Shown one piece after another: positions 54,436 to 64,000 of a stretch of DNA of 64,000 nt; position 1 is the first letter of the stretch; each line of letters begins with the position of its first letter. Below the pieces are notes generated by a model. The model was given only the letters and a program-made list of their open reading frames with translations, was not told the DNA's origin and ran no database searches. This DNA is from Coix lacryma-jobi var. lacryma-jobi (Eukaryota > Streptophyta > Magnoliopsida > Poales > Poaceae). The position numbers were made by a program, and so were the translations under genes. The stretch covers positions 146,699,705 through 146,763,704 of the forward strand of contig CM019824.1 of assembly GCA_009763385.1 (NCBI GenBank), in the 5' to 3' direction.

Positions 54436-57400
54436 ATGAATGAGTAATTAAGGACGGTAGCTAGAATACATTTTCAACATCTAGGAGAACTCTTACACAT
54501 GTGATAATTGAGATATATTATTCACCCTTTATCCAAACAGGCCCACCCTGGCTTTTGTATAGTTTTGATCTTATGTAGGGTGAGGTGTATGACTGGTTTT
54601 GAACTTCCGACAAACTACGTTGCGGGTCCAGAGGCTTTGCTCAAGCCTCAAGATCCATGCAACCACTTTGTTAGGAATCAACCAGATAAGGTATAGACAA
54701 TTGTAGTCAATTTCACTTTCCGACAAACTCCCACAAGGATCGAAGAAGGTCAACGTTACAAGTTTTCAAGCACGTGACGAGTGACAACACCAAACGTTGT
54801 ACCACTCACAATTCCATTGTGAGTCATGGTAAGTTTAATCGAGGTGAGTCAGTCTTGCTCATGGACTTTAAATTGATGAGTAGTTATCTTATTAATCTTT
54901 TGCATATCATCATACATTCACTCCATTTAGTTTATGTTCTCTCATACATGTTTAATTTTTATCACATGCATCCACTCATGTTATGTGCATCTAAAAAAAT
55001 ATATATATATAAACTACTCACCTTGATCACACTCTTTCATCTCCATTAAAGTGAATCTCCGTAGTGCTTTCATACCACTGTTATTTACTATAGTATGCTT
55101 AAGGTTTGGAGTATGTTCATACATCTTTTAAATTAAGCATGGTGCTTAGTCTAGGAGTGTTGATCTTACTTTCAAAGGCTTTTCAAATTAAGCGTGGTGC
55201 TTAGGTTAAAATGCTTTCCTAGATTAAATTAGACATGGCGTCTAGTTTGATCTTTGAACCAAGAGTATTCTCTAGTAGATATCGGTTATTTTGTTGGACT
55301 AACCCCTGCAGAAATCTCTCAATATCAAAACGGGGAAGTCAAGAGATGAACTCACACTGGGATGAAGCAAGGCATAGGACGTGCTCCAACAACTTCACAC
55401 AAAAGACATGGCTCATTCATCACTGAACTGTAAGTATCAAAGAATATTCACTTTGTCTTTTGCTATAAGCTACTTTGCCTTGAACCATGAAACAATACAG
55501 CCACCAAGTTGTCTATGAACTATGATGAATCATGTCTATGCTAAAACAATTCTAAATCCATCTACCCATTAGCATAGATAAGGATTATAAATTTAATAGT
55601 GGACAACCTGTTTTTCAACTTTATATATTCCCTCGGGTATGTGTCCATTAAAGAAAGGTCTTGCTCAACGAACCTAAAACTACGAGCCCTCACCGAGAGG
55701 TCAATCGGTAGTTATCTTATGACTTTTTAAATTTAGAATCTTGTCTTAATTTACAAAAAAAAATTATTAAAAAAAATAATTATGTTCTTAGGACTAGTTC
55801 CCTTCGGGTATTCTTGTCACTAACCACTACAGGGTGAACAATGTCCGAGAACATGAGAGTTGCAAATACAACGCGAGGGATGCTTCAACATTCACACTTA
55901 CCTTTGTCTAAGTGTGGGGAGGAAGGCTAGCTCTTCCAAAAATTCTACAACCATGCTCATCCTCCCAATCTAGAAGCTGTCAACATCCCAACACGCTGGT
56001 TTGCAATCTCTCTACTCACTGTTACTTTGTCTCTTTAAGTTTGAATGATATTACAAATTCTAAGCTTAAAAATCAAACTTAAGATACAAAATAAAATTAA
56101 TCCTTTAGTTAAGAAGTAGTGGTGAACGATGAAGGAAAATAAAATATGGGATACAAGTTCTATGCCAATTAAAATGCCAAGATTAACTTCTCTATAGCAT
56201 AGAATGTGACTTTAGCTCTATGACAACACTACCCTTGTTATTACTTGTATATCCCTTCGGGTATGTGTTGTCCACTAACGCTTTCAGGAATAAAATAATA
56301 AGTGGAGCAATAAGTCCAAACATAATTCATGAGGAGAGAGAAAAAGGATAGCTTAGAGGTTAAGGAAGATAAAGTACAACACAGGAGACAAGATGCTCAA
56401 GAACAAGCTCAAGATGTAAGGAGAAGCTTCAAACAAAAGGAAGGGATCATCATAGATCATCTATCCCTCATCAAATGGTGCCACTGCGTTTCAATGATGA
56501 AGGTAATATTTTAAGGTAAGTGATCATTCACTATAAAAGCTTTCTCTTGGTCTTGCTCTGCACTTAAATCAAAAGAATCAAAATGTTTGAGTTACAACTT
56601 TAAATAATTCAATCTATAAAACTCAACATGCTTTGTTCTTTGAGTATCACTCTTTTAATCACTTAGTCTTGAACAACTCAACCCTCGTTGTCAAATTCAT
56701 GCCCACTCCTCTGATTTCATCACCCATGTTTTAAGAATGAAACAATGCACAAAATACCAATCTTATCATATTAAATGTGCCGAAGGTTAGAGTAGAGTAA
56801 ATGAAGTTTTGGTTCCATTGGTGTTTTCTCACTAGCAGAACTTATGCACTTGATCTCTGCCTTACTTTTATGAGTAGGACACACTTTTCATGAATTCTAG
56901 AGGATGTCGCTAGCTTACAGTATTAATGCTTCACTTTAAAATGTTGGTTTGACATTTACCTCCTATTTTCTTGATACATATGTGATAAAACAATTATTGC
57001 ACCACCATTGAGTCACATACATAAATGGAAATCCAAAACTCTGTTGCTTTGTGCTTAAAAGAAATACATCAAGACTCTAAAATAATTAAGGTGTAGTTTT
57101 TCACTAACCCTTAATCTGTTCCACGAGCTTTGTTGTCTATCTGAGTTTGAACAGAAGATAGGAATTCCACTATGATGCCGACGAAGTCTTCGTCCACTCA
57201 AGAGCCAATCATCAATGGTTATAGCTCAAGAGAAGTGATGAACATCTACGCTATCAAGGATTCAAAGTAAATGACCATGCCAACACCCATTAAAGAATAT
57301 GAAGAGCAGTGAACCAAAGGAGACAAGTCCACCAGCCACTTGAAGAAGAAAGAGAGTTCTACTGAAGTACAACTAAGGTCTTCACCACGAGGATCTGCTG

Positions 57401-59282
57401 ACGCACCCAAGGAAGAATAAAGAGCGTGCAAGAAGTCTTGTTCGATAGACTATAAACATCGAATCCTCGCCGGAAGGATTTGAAAGGCCAAGAAAAGCTG
57501 ACGAACAAGTGAATGCTCCATCCACTGTTGGAGCACTGTCTCAACAAACATCAACATCAATCAAAGCTATAATAGAGGAAGGACAAATCCACTGCCAGTC
57601 TGCTACATTGCAAAGTGACTACATCAACATTCAGCTTGGGGGAAGGCACCCCCATGTATCCACGTAAGTATCTCTATCCTCTTAAGTTTTTCATTCTATA
57701 AATAAATTCAAAACACCAAAAATATGTGAGCACATGAAGGCTCACCATTAATTAAAAAAAAGAGAAACAAAAATATGTGGGCACATGAAGGGTCACCATT
57801 AATCTAAAAAGAGACACTATAGAGAACTGCTGAATTTCTGCTTAGTGGAAAGGAAGAACATAAATGATCTTAAGAGCTTTAGACAACTAGATAAAGGGAA
57901 AGAATATTTATCACTAACACTTAATCAAGTTCCACTAGTTGTGTTGTCTATTTTTAAGTTCAGCAGGAAATAAAGGAGGGACTTAAGCCACTGCTGATGG
58001 TCTACTCATCTTCTGGGGAAGAGATCACGTCAAGATCCAGCTTGGGGGAGAGCAACCTCAGTTATCACGATAAGTATCACGGCTTTTTATCTATTATTAT
58101 TAGTTCAGTTTAGTTAGATCAGGTTAATAAATGTAGAAACCCCTAAAAAGATGATTAACTATTACAAAACCAAATAAAGATATTATATAATGAATAAATG
58201 CCTAAGTGGATATGAACTTAATTTTGCTCATGATGAAAATGATGAATAGTTGCTATGCCGTAATCCCTCTTAAGTACCTACTGTTCAAACTTAAATTTTC
58301 TTGAGTTTTAGACAAAGTTGTTCTGAATAAACTCTGAACCTGAAAACCTGTGGACGGCAAATGCTTGATGAAAAGTCCAGATAATTGTGAGATATGATAT
58401 AAAAGTTTGAGCTGCTGTTTATCTAATTCCTAGAGATACTAGAGTTCTGGAGATTTACACTTTGAAAAGATTAAAGATACATGATGAGATCCTGTATGAC
58501 ATAACATGAATTCCTACCCAGAGCCATTAATATGATCTTAAGATAAGGCTACTTGCTTTGTTCTAAGTTTTTAGTTATGGTTGAGAAATTTATCAGGCTC
58601 TAGAGATCAAGAATGTTTTATTAAAAGATTCACTCTTCCGAAGTAATATTGTGTTAGAGGCATGGGCTATGCAAAAGTATAAAAGGAGGAAATAAAAAGG
58701 GACAAGTGTCCGACTACCTCAAAAGAAAAAAAGAGTTATGATAAAAATATGAAAGAGAAAAAGAAAGATAGCCCATGGTCCCTCTAATTACAATATGCCA
58801 GCAAGAGATGATAAATTTCAAAAGTTCTAAGTTCTTGATCTATGAGTATGACATCTTTCTTCCTAAACTTTGAACTTTGACTTGGTAAGATATGCTTTTC
58901 ACATCTTAAAACCCCAGATATATATCCATAAAAGGAAGGAAAATGCATCAGTGAGGAATCATAAAATATAAAAGAGCGATTTGAGAGTGTCATACAGTGA
59001 AATCTCTTATCTTTATTTTGAAAATATATTTAAAACTCCAGAATGAAGGTTGATCAAAGAGTTAGAAATACAGTGCTTAACTTAATTGTTCTATCTTTCA
59101 ATTGTTTAAAGACCCAGGTAAAGGCAAGAGCTCCATAGTTAAAGGTAATATGAGAAAGTCAGAATAGTTAACTCTGATTCAAAGGAAGATTTTTGTTTGA
59201 ACATATGTACCATTGAGGTGTGAAAGCATAGTAGCAATTCCTGATTCATCATGAATGTTTGCTAAGGGACTAGCAAAAGGTA
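54436..59282 (+). other. Non-coding internal region of E with repeated modules
   Basis: No open frame above about 90 codons and none with a recognisable domain. Two related modules run from TTAATCTGTTCCACGAGC (57111) and TTAATCAAGTTCCACTAG (57921) to AGCTTGGGGGA (57633 and 58039). A third AGCTTGGGGGA is the true polypurine tract at 59283. A short direct repeat (GCACATGAAGG.TCACCATTAAT) occurs at about 57730 and 57782. Such conserved non-coding interiors are known from large non-autonomous elements. Confidence 0.7.
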
Positions 59283-59295
59283 AGCTTGGGGGAAT
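59283..59295 (+). other. Polypurine tract of E
   Basis: AGCTTGGGGGAAT abuts the 3' LTR start TGTTGACACTG. Two upstream copies of its core are noted in the internal region. Confidence 0.75.
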
Positions 59296-61055
59296 TGTTG
59301 ACACTGATTATCTATCATAATTAAGGGATAAATAAATATGAAAAGGGCAAGAATTCGATCACCAACAAAGGTTTAGGGTTTCAACTGACAATATTCCATG
59401 AGTTTTGGTGAACTATGATTCTATAGGGACTAAACCAGGAAATCAGCACCGATAGCTTCCCATAGAAGGAAACCGACGGGAGATAACGCCACCACCACGT
59501 CAGGATTATTCTAGAAGACTCCAGAGGACGTAAGAAGACACCAGGAGGTCAACCACCGCGAGAGGCCGCCAGGTGGGACCGGTCGGTCCCACCCTTAGAC
59601 CGACCGGTCTGCCACCGGGCCCGCTGGCCTCCGTCTTCTGCAAGCTTCCTCCAACGACCTCTAGGATGCATCTCGGCCGTACCTTAAGTCGGTTTGATCC
59701 AAGGGCCACAGTTCATCGCCCAGGGCTATATAAACAGCCCCTGACCCCCCTCTCCATGAGCATCATCAGATCTCAAGTCATTAGAAGAGGAGGAGGATCA
59801 ATCAGAAACCCTAATTTCCTTAGAGCCACATCAACTTAGGCATAGCTAGATAGAATTAGAATTAGAAGAGGCAAGCTTCGCTTGGATTCCAGATCTTGTC
59901 GCGAGAAGGCTCGGTAAACCCAAGATCTTCTCTCTTGTATCAACGTTATGGATCTAATTATGTTTCTAGTTCATAATTGTTCTTCTAGTTCTTCATTGTT
60001 TTTCATTGTTCATCTTCTAGTTCTAGTTCATCGTCTAGTTCATCTTCTAGTTCTTAATCTAGTTCTAGTTTGTGTTCTAGTTCATACTCTAGTTCATCTA
60101 TGTGTTCTAGTTCATCATACTGTTCATCATTGTGTGCTAGTTCATAGTCTAGTTCATAATAGTTTAGATATAATTGATATGACTAAGACATTAATTACTA
60201 TATTCTTAATTATACTGCTTGTAGTATGCTTTGATTATATATTTGGCATAGATAGATTATCATCATGTTTATACTCATGTTCGTATAGCGCTCATCTTAA
60301 AGTACAACGGGTGGGTAATAAATGTTGTGTAGGTGTGGTGCCTATACACTATTTATCTGCGAATGCGTCCTATGTTCCGGATAGAGTGGTAGATCGCGGG
60401 TGTGACAGGCCTGTTGAGTCCTTTGTATTCCATCTCCCGAATGTAGTGTTCAGTATGGCTCAGTTAACTCATGGTTTAGGGGTTACTCTGTTTGGCACCT
60501 TTACTATGGAGTTGCCTCTTGAATATGAATATGGGATAACCTAGCCAATGATTGTCAAATATAATTGCACTAATCAATGTATATTATGACTTATAATTAG
60601 AATAGCTTAGGAATACTTCTTTATAATGTCTATTATAATCCGCATGCCTTCTCTAAGTTGAAATGCTCTAAGGACTATTATAGATTAATCTTTTATCTTT
60701 TATAGTGTACCTCATTATTGTGACTGATCCCTGTTTAGGATAAAGGAGTGTGCTCCTACTTTGTTCTCAATTCTCCTATCACATGTGTAGAGTAGCTCTT
60801 GTCCTTATTTATCTCACTTCATTCCTAGTGCTAAATATAAATAACGATACTTGGAACACCTCTAGGTAAAATGCTGCGACAACGGGTGTATTTATCTGTG
60901 CGCTTGCGGGTAAATATTTATCTTTAGAGTCAGTGCTATGATATAATCACATTGCTAGTTTCATGTTGGGGATGATAACTTGACGTTAAGTGATGCTAGT
61001 AGTGTCCCGTACACTTCTTAGTTCCTTCACTAGGTTATTGTTTATGAAGTCTATG
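59296..61055 (+). repeat. 3' LTR of E, cut at 61055
   Basis: It matches 52632-54378. TATA box at 59727-59734. It carries a 12-bp expansion in the TCTAGTTCAT repeats relative to the 5' LTR. The last E bases, CTATG, are the target of F's insertion. Confidence 0.92.
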
Positions 61056-62933
61056 TGTTGACGCAAAAAGTGACACCTTGCGCCAAGACACACAGCAAGC
61101 CGAACGAGGCTAGCTTCAATCGGGTGCCCGGAGTGTGCTGAATCCGGAGACGTGCCAGTCGGTTTGACCTGAAAACCAACAAGGGATAAAACATGAGAAT
61201 ACCTCTGGAACGTGCTGGGTAAAACCAGACAGTTCCATATGTACGGCTTCGAAAGCCAATCGCGACGGCACACAGCTACAGAAGCTGTCTGTCAGAGCAT
61301 GTTTACAAAGCTATTCGGCAAGTATGAGAACAGAGTGTGTGAAGCATATTAACTGCCGAATGCAAAAGAAAGACATGCTTGAACGAATCAAAGATATTAT
61401 AAACAGGCAACTTGCAAGAATAGATCTATCCAAATAATACATGCATAGGCCAATCCAACTAATCTGCCGCACGTTTAGTCTTCAAAAACCCGTCAAGCAT
61501 AAACTTAAGCAAAGCTAATCCACCGCATGATACCACTTGCTATAAGTCTATACCACTTCTTATAATTAGATCAATCCACCGCATGATACAATCTAATTAT
61601 AACAAGCTAAAAGCATGCATATATCTGTACATATCTATAAGAGCTCATTACTCGTGTAAGCTTGACCAAAATCGGCAAACTAGCCGAGTTGGGGTCCATG
61701 AGGAAGGAAACATACAAGCAAACATGATAAAACTAATCTAAGACCTGTATCTGCCGCACGACACCTAGTTCTATCAAAGCATAAACATGATCGACATGTA
61801 TGAACCCACAACATGTAACAACCTAGATTGAAAACTGATCCGGCCATCATGATCTTATGATTAGCAAGGCACAAGTAAACTTGTGAAACAAGGCCGAATA
61901 GAAATCAATCTAGATTGGGCAAAAGAGTGTTACAGGAATTAAATAAATAAAACACATAACACATGATAACTTAATGAATCTACTAGATCTGCCAAATCTA
62001 ATAGAGCCGATAACTATTTTTACTCATGTCTTAATCCGCCGCACGATACAAGGCACAAGCAAAAACTTCCCGTCATAAGCTTAAATCCGCCGCACGATAC
62101 TAAGCTTAACATATGAGACTACTTGCATCATATCTAAATCCACCGCATGATACTAGACATGATAACAAGGTTGCCGGTACTTACGGAGGTCGACGGATCG
62201 ATGTTTCCTCTCGAAGAACTCGACGACACGACTTAGGGACTCGAAGATGGCACGGGGCCGGTTTGTATTGATGTGGTTGTGAACACTTTTTACAATAGCC
62301 AAGGGTTTATATTTATACCCTGGACGCAATACAAGTCCTAAGAGGACACGACTATGAAATATTAAAGGAAAATACAATATTCTTGGCCTTCAACTCCTTT
62401 CGAAATCATCATTGCCTTAATTGTCGCAATTTTGTTGCCCGATCGGCTCTCGCTTCCGTCATTTCAATGGAAACTCCCTTTTCTCAGAATAGCCGACCGC
62501 ATGAGCTGTTGCCGGATCCTTGGAAACTAGCCGACCACATGGATACTTGCCGAATGCCTTATACGTCCATCTCCGCACACTGGACATGCATGCCATCTTC
62601 TAGCCTTTCCTTCATCGCGAAGCCATTCATGCTAAATATAGAAGTGGACGTCAAGATGTGCATGCTTTATATATATTGCCTTCTTTGCATGCTTGCCACA
62701 TCACAACGCCACCAAATCCAACTCCTGACCAATGTGATCAGAACCCTCCGCTTCTTGAATACTCGTTTAATCTGTCACGATCATGGTCGATTATCCTCGT
62801 GATCGGCTTCTCTTGCCATATCTATTTCCTGAATGGAGTAACCGACCGCTTGGCCGTCTACTGAATGCTCTTCTCACTGCTCGTTGGGTCCACCTGTCAT
62901 CTTCTCAATGTTGACCAAAATCCAGTGTTAACA
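61056..62933 (-). repeat. 3' LTR of F (1878 bp)
   Basis: Collinear with A's LTR in reverse. TATA box (minus) near 62315. Donor GTAAGT at 62184 and acceptor GGTTTTCAG ending at 61169. All seven GTGCGG-loop units occur in the same order, with stems 61560-61571/61591-61602 (12 bp, perfect, 19-nt loop), 62076-62083/62101-62108 and 62127-62136/62154-62163. It is longer than A's LTR, mainly in U3 (62345-62930). Confidence 0.9.
61169..62184 (-). other. Candidate leader intron inside the LTR (element F)
   Basis: 1016 nt between GACCTCC|GTAAGTACCGG and TTGTTGGTTTTCAG|GTC, the same sites as in A and B. The hairpin array lies wholly inside. Confidence 0.5.
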
Positions 62934-62993
62934 CAGGCCCCCCTAGTTCGGAGCATGAATTGTCAAGATTCGAACTATTTGATCTCTGTTGGT

Positions 62994-64000
62994 TGTTGAC
63001 GGTCCTTAAACACCTATTTTACCATCAACATTTGACCCTAAAGTCCACCAAAAAGGCATGAAATGTAGTCAAATAGGTTTCAAACTAACCAAATTCCACA
63101 TGTCCATAGAATTTTATTTGAATGCAGGATTTGAACCAAATTTGGACATATAGACCCACCAGAGGCCAAGCCCACTCAGCAGGGCCCAAATGGGCCTAAG
63201 GGGGGTGGCGCCCACCACCTGTAAGTGGTGCCCGCCACTTGGGTTGGCCCAAGCCTCACCCCATGCCACGTCACCGATCCGTGTGACCTCCCCAAGGCCA
63301 AATCTTGGCCCTTGGTCACTAGGTCAGTGGCATCGGACGGCTCAGGGAGGAGAGGCGTGGATCAAGGCTGAATGTCGGTTGCTAGGACATGCAACCGACC
63401 TCCAAACCGTCTTGGACAACCACCTGGATGCCGTTGAAGCAGAGGCGGTTCATCCAACGGCCAGGGAACTGGCGGCCGCCAGTAGGGGGTGGCGCCCGCC
63501 ACCTGACCTAACCCTAGGTCGGTTGGCTGCCCACTATAAGAACCCCCCTCACTCATTTGGGCTATAAATACCCCCCTGGAGGCACCTCTTCATTTGTACC
63601 AACACACCTTCATATCCCACACTTCCAAGAGAAGCAAGTGAGAGTTAGGTTAGAAGCTTAGAGAGCTTAGGCAAGTAGGTAGCTAGTAGAGCAAGGCATC
63701 TTCGCCCTCGCGGTAGCGCTGCTCAAGGCTTAGCTCAAGAGTAGAGGCGTGCGAGTGATCGGTTCTGGAGCTGGGAAGAGTCTTCCTTCATCTCCAGTTC
63801 AGGTTTTGCTCTTGTTACTCAAGAATTTACTATATTCTAGTTCATCATTTCAAGTATTACTTTATTCTACTTATCAGTATTGAGTGGTATACTTGATTGA
63901 TTGCTTGAGTGCCTAGCTATCCTACAGATCAATTCACTTAGCCATAGTAGTTAATCTCTAGTGAGCTTAGTGTTTGATCTTTGCCAATAGGTTGCTTAGT
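62994..64000 (+). repeat. Element G: LTR, left part only
   Basis: Starts TGTTGACGGTCC inside F's interior. Two TATA-like boxes stand in tandem (TATAAG 63535-63540; CTATAAATA 63562-63570), each followed by a CCCCCC-type run, as if the core promoter region was duplicated. Upstream, GGTGGCGCCC and its inverse CCACC recur near 63205-63240 and 63485-63505. The LTR continues past the window. A 125-codon frame at 63190 is GC-rich and not conserved in any way I can see. Confidence 0.75.

Larger units (their letters stand above)
52632..61055 (+). mobile_element. Element E: large non-autonomous LTR element, 3' LTR cut by F
   Basis: The 5' LTR is 52632-54409, the primer site TGGCGCCATTGCCGGGGA is at 54418-54435, the polypurine tract is at 59283-59295, and the 3' LTR is 59296-61055. 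The 3' LTR is cut at the point matching 54378 in the 5' LTR by F. The 4.9-kb internal region has no frame resembling gag or pol. Structure and primer site fit a large retrotransposon derivative mobilised by gypsy proteins in trans. LTRs differ by about 2 per cent by eye. Confidence 0.88.
61056..62993 (-). mobile_element. Element F: relative of A, 3' LTR and start of interior only
   Basis: The LTR is 61056-62933 (plus-strand ends TGTTGACGC and GTGTTAACA). A GGGGGGCCTG polypurine tract (minus, 62934-62943) marks the interior on its right, so this is the 3' LTR of a minus-strand element inserted in E. Only about 60 bp of interior remains before G begins. The rest of F, its 5' LTR and the second CTATG must lie right of the window. 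Confidence 0.85.

Noticed and set aside
63190..63567. 125-codon frame upstream of G's TATA box
   Set aside because: It lies in U3 before the promoter, built from GGTGGCGCCC repeats, with no conservation evidence.

Overview
This window looks like heterochromatic DNA from a large-genome grass, with no convincing single-copy host gene. Nearly all of it is long terminal repeat (LTR) retrotransposon sequence, nested several layers deep, plus a few MITE-like elements. The evidence for a grass is two Sirevirus-type Ty1/copia elements with palindrome-rich LTRs and repeated polypurine tracts, Ty3/gypsy elements of Tat/Grande-like layout with an antisense gene before the 3' LTR, a Stowaway-like MITE, and GC-rich LTR leaders. 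I cannot name the species.

Left block (1-31966). The backbone is Sirevirus C (+), entered inside its integrase at 14843 and ending with its 3' LTR at 30422-31966. Sirevirus D (-, 4933-14842) is inserted into C's integrase. Gypsy element A (+, to 4932) is inserted into D's 3' LTR. Gypsy element B (-, 16219-24973, target duplication AATTG/GATTG) is inserted between C's reverse transcriptase and RNase H. A and B belong to related subfamilies and share one architecture. They have gag and protease, have lost the reverse-transcriptase core and integrase, keep an RNase H remnant, and carry a spliced gene running antisense beside the 3' LTR.

Middle block (31967-52631). Older AT-rich DNA carries a partial LTR, an inverted-repeat (foldback) element (33382-34219), a Stowaway-like MITE and six solo LTRs, five with perfect 5-bp target duplications and one (36311-37883) with a 4/5 match. 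Two of the solo LTRs sit inside another one (35378-39769 contains 36311-37883; 43646-47835 contains 44520-46691). Two insertions (43646-47835 and 47992-49161) appear to split one MITE-like element of about 0.7 kb across 6 kb.

Right block (52632-64000). Element E (+) has two 1.75-kb LTRs and a 4.9-kb internal region without recognisable coding sequence, like a large non-autonomous derivative. Its 3' LTR is cut by F, a relative of A (-), and F is cut in turn by the LTR of another element, G.

The most interesting signals are in A, B and F. One is the antisense gene, with a 67-nt intron in both copies. Another is a candidate intron inside the transcribed part of the LTR, with a GTAAGT donor and a pyrimidine-rich CAG acceptor conserved in three LTRs. 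Inside that intron is an array of hairpins whose loops are conserved while their stems differ. Across the Sirevirus LTRs, a half-site (CATCGGACG) recurs in several otherwise different LTR families and is replaced by a GGACTGTCCG variant in one copy. All coordinates, duplications and alignments were read by eye.
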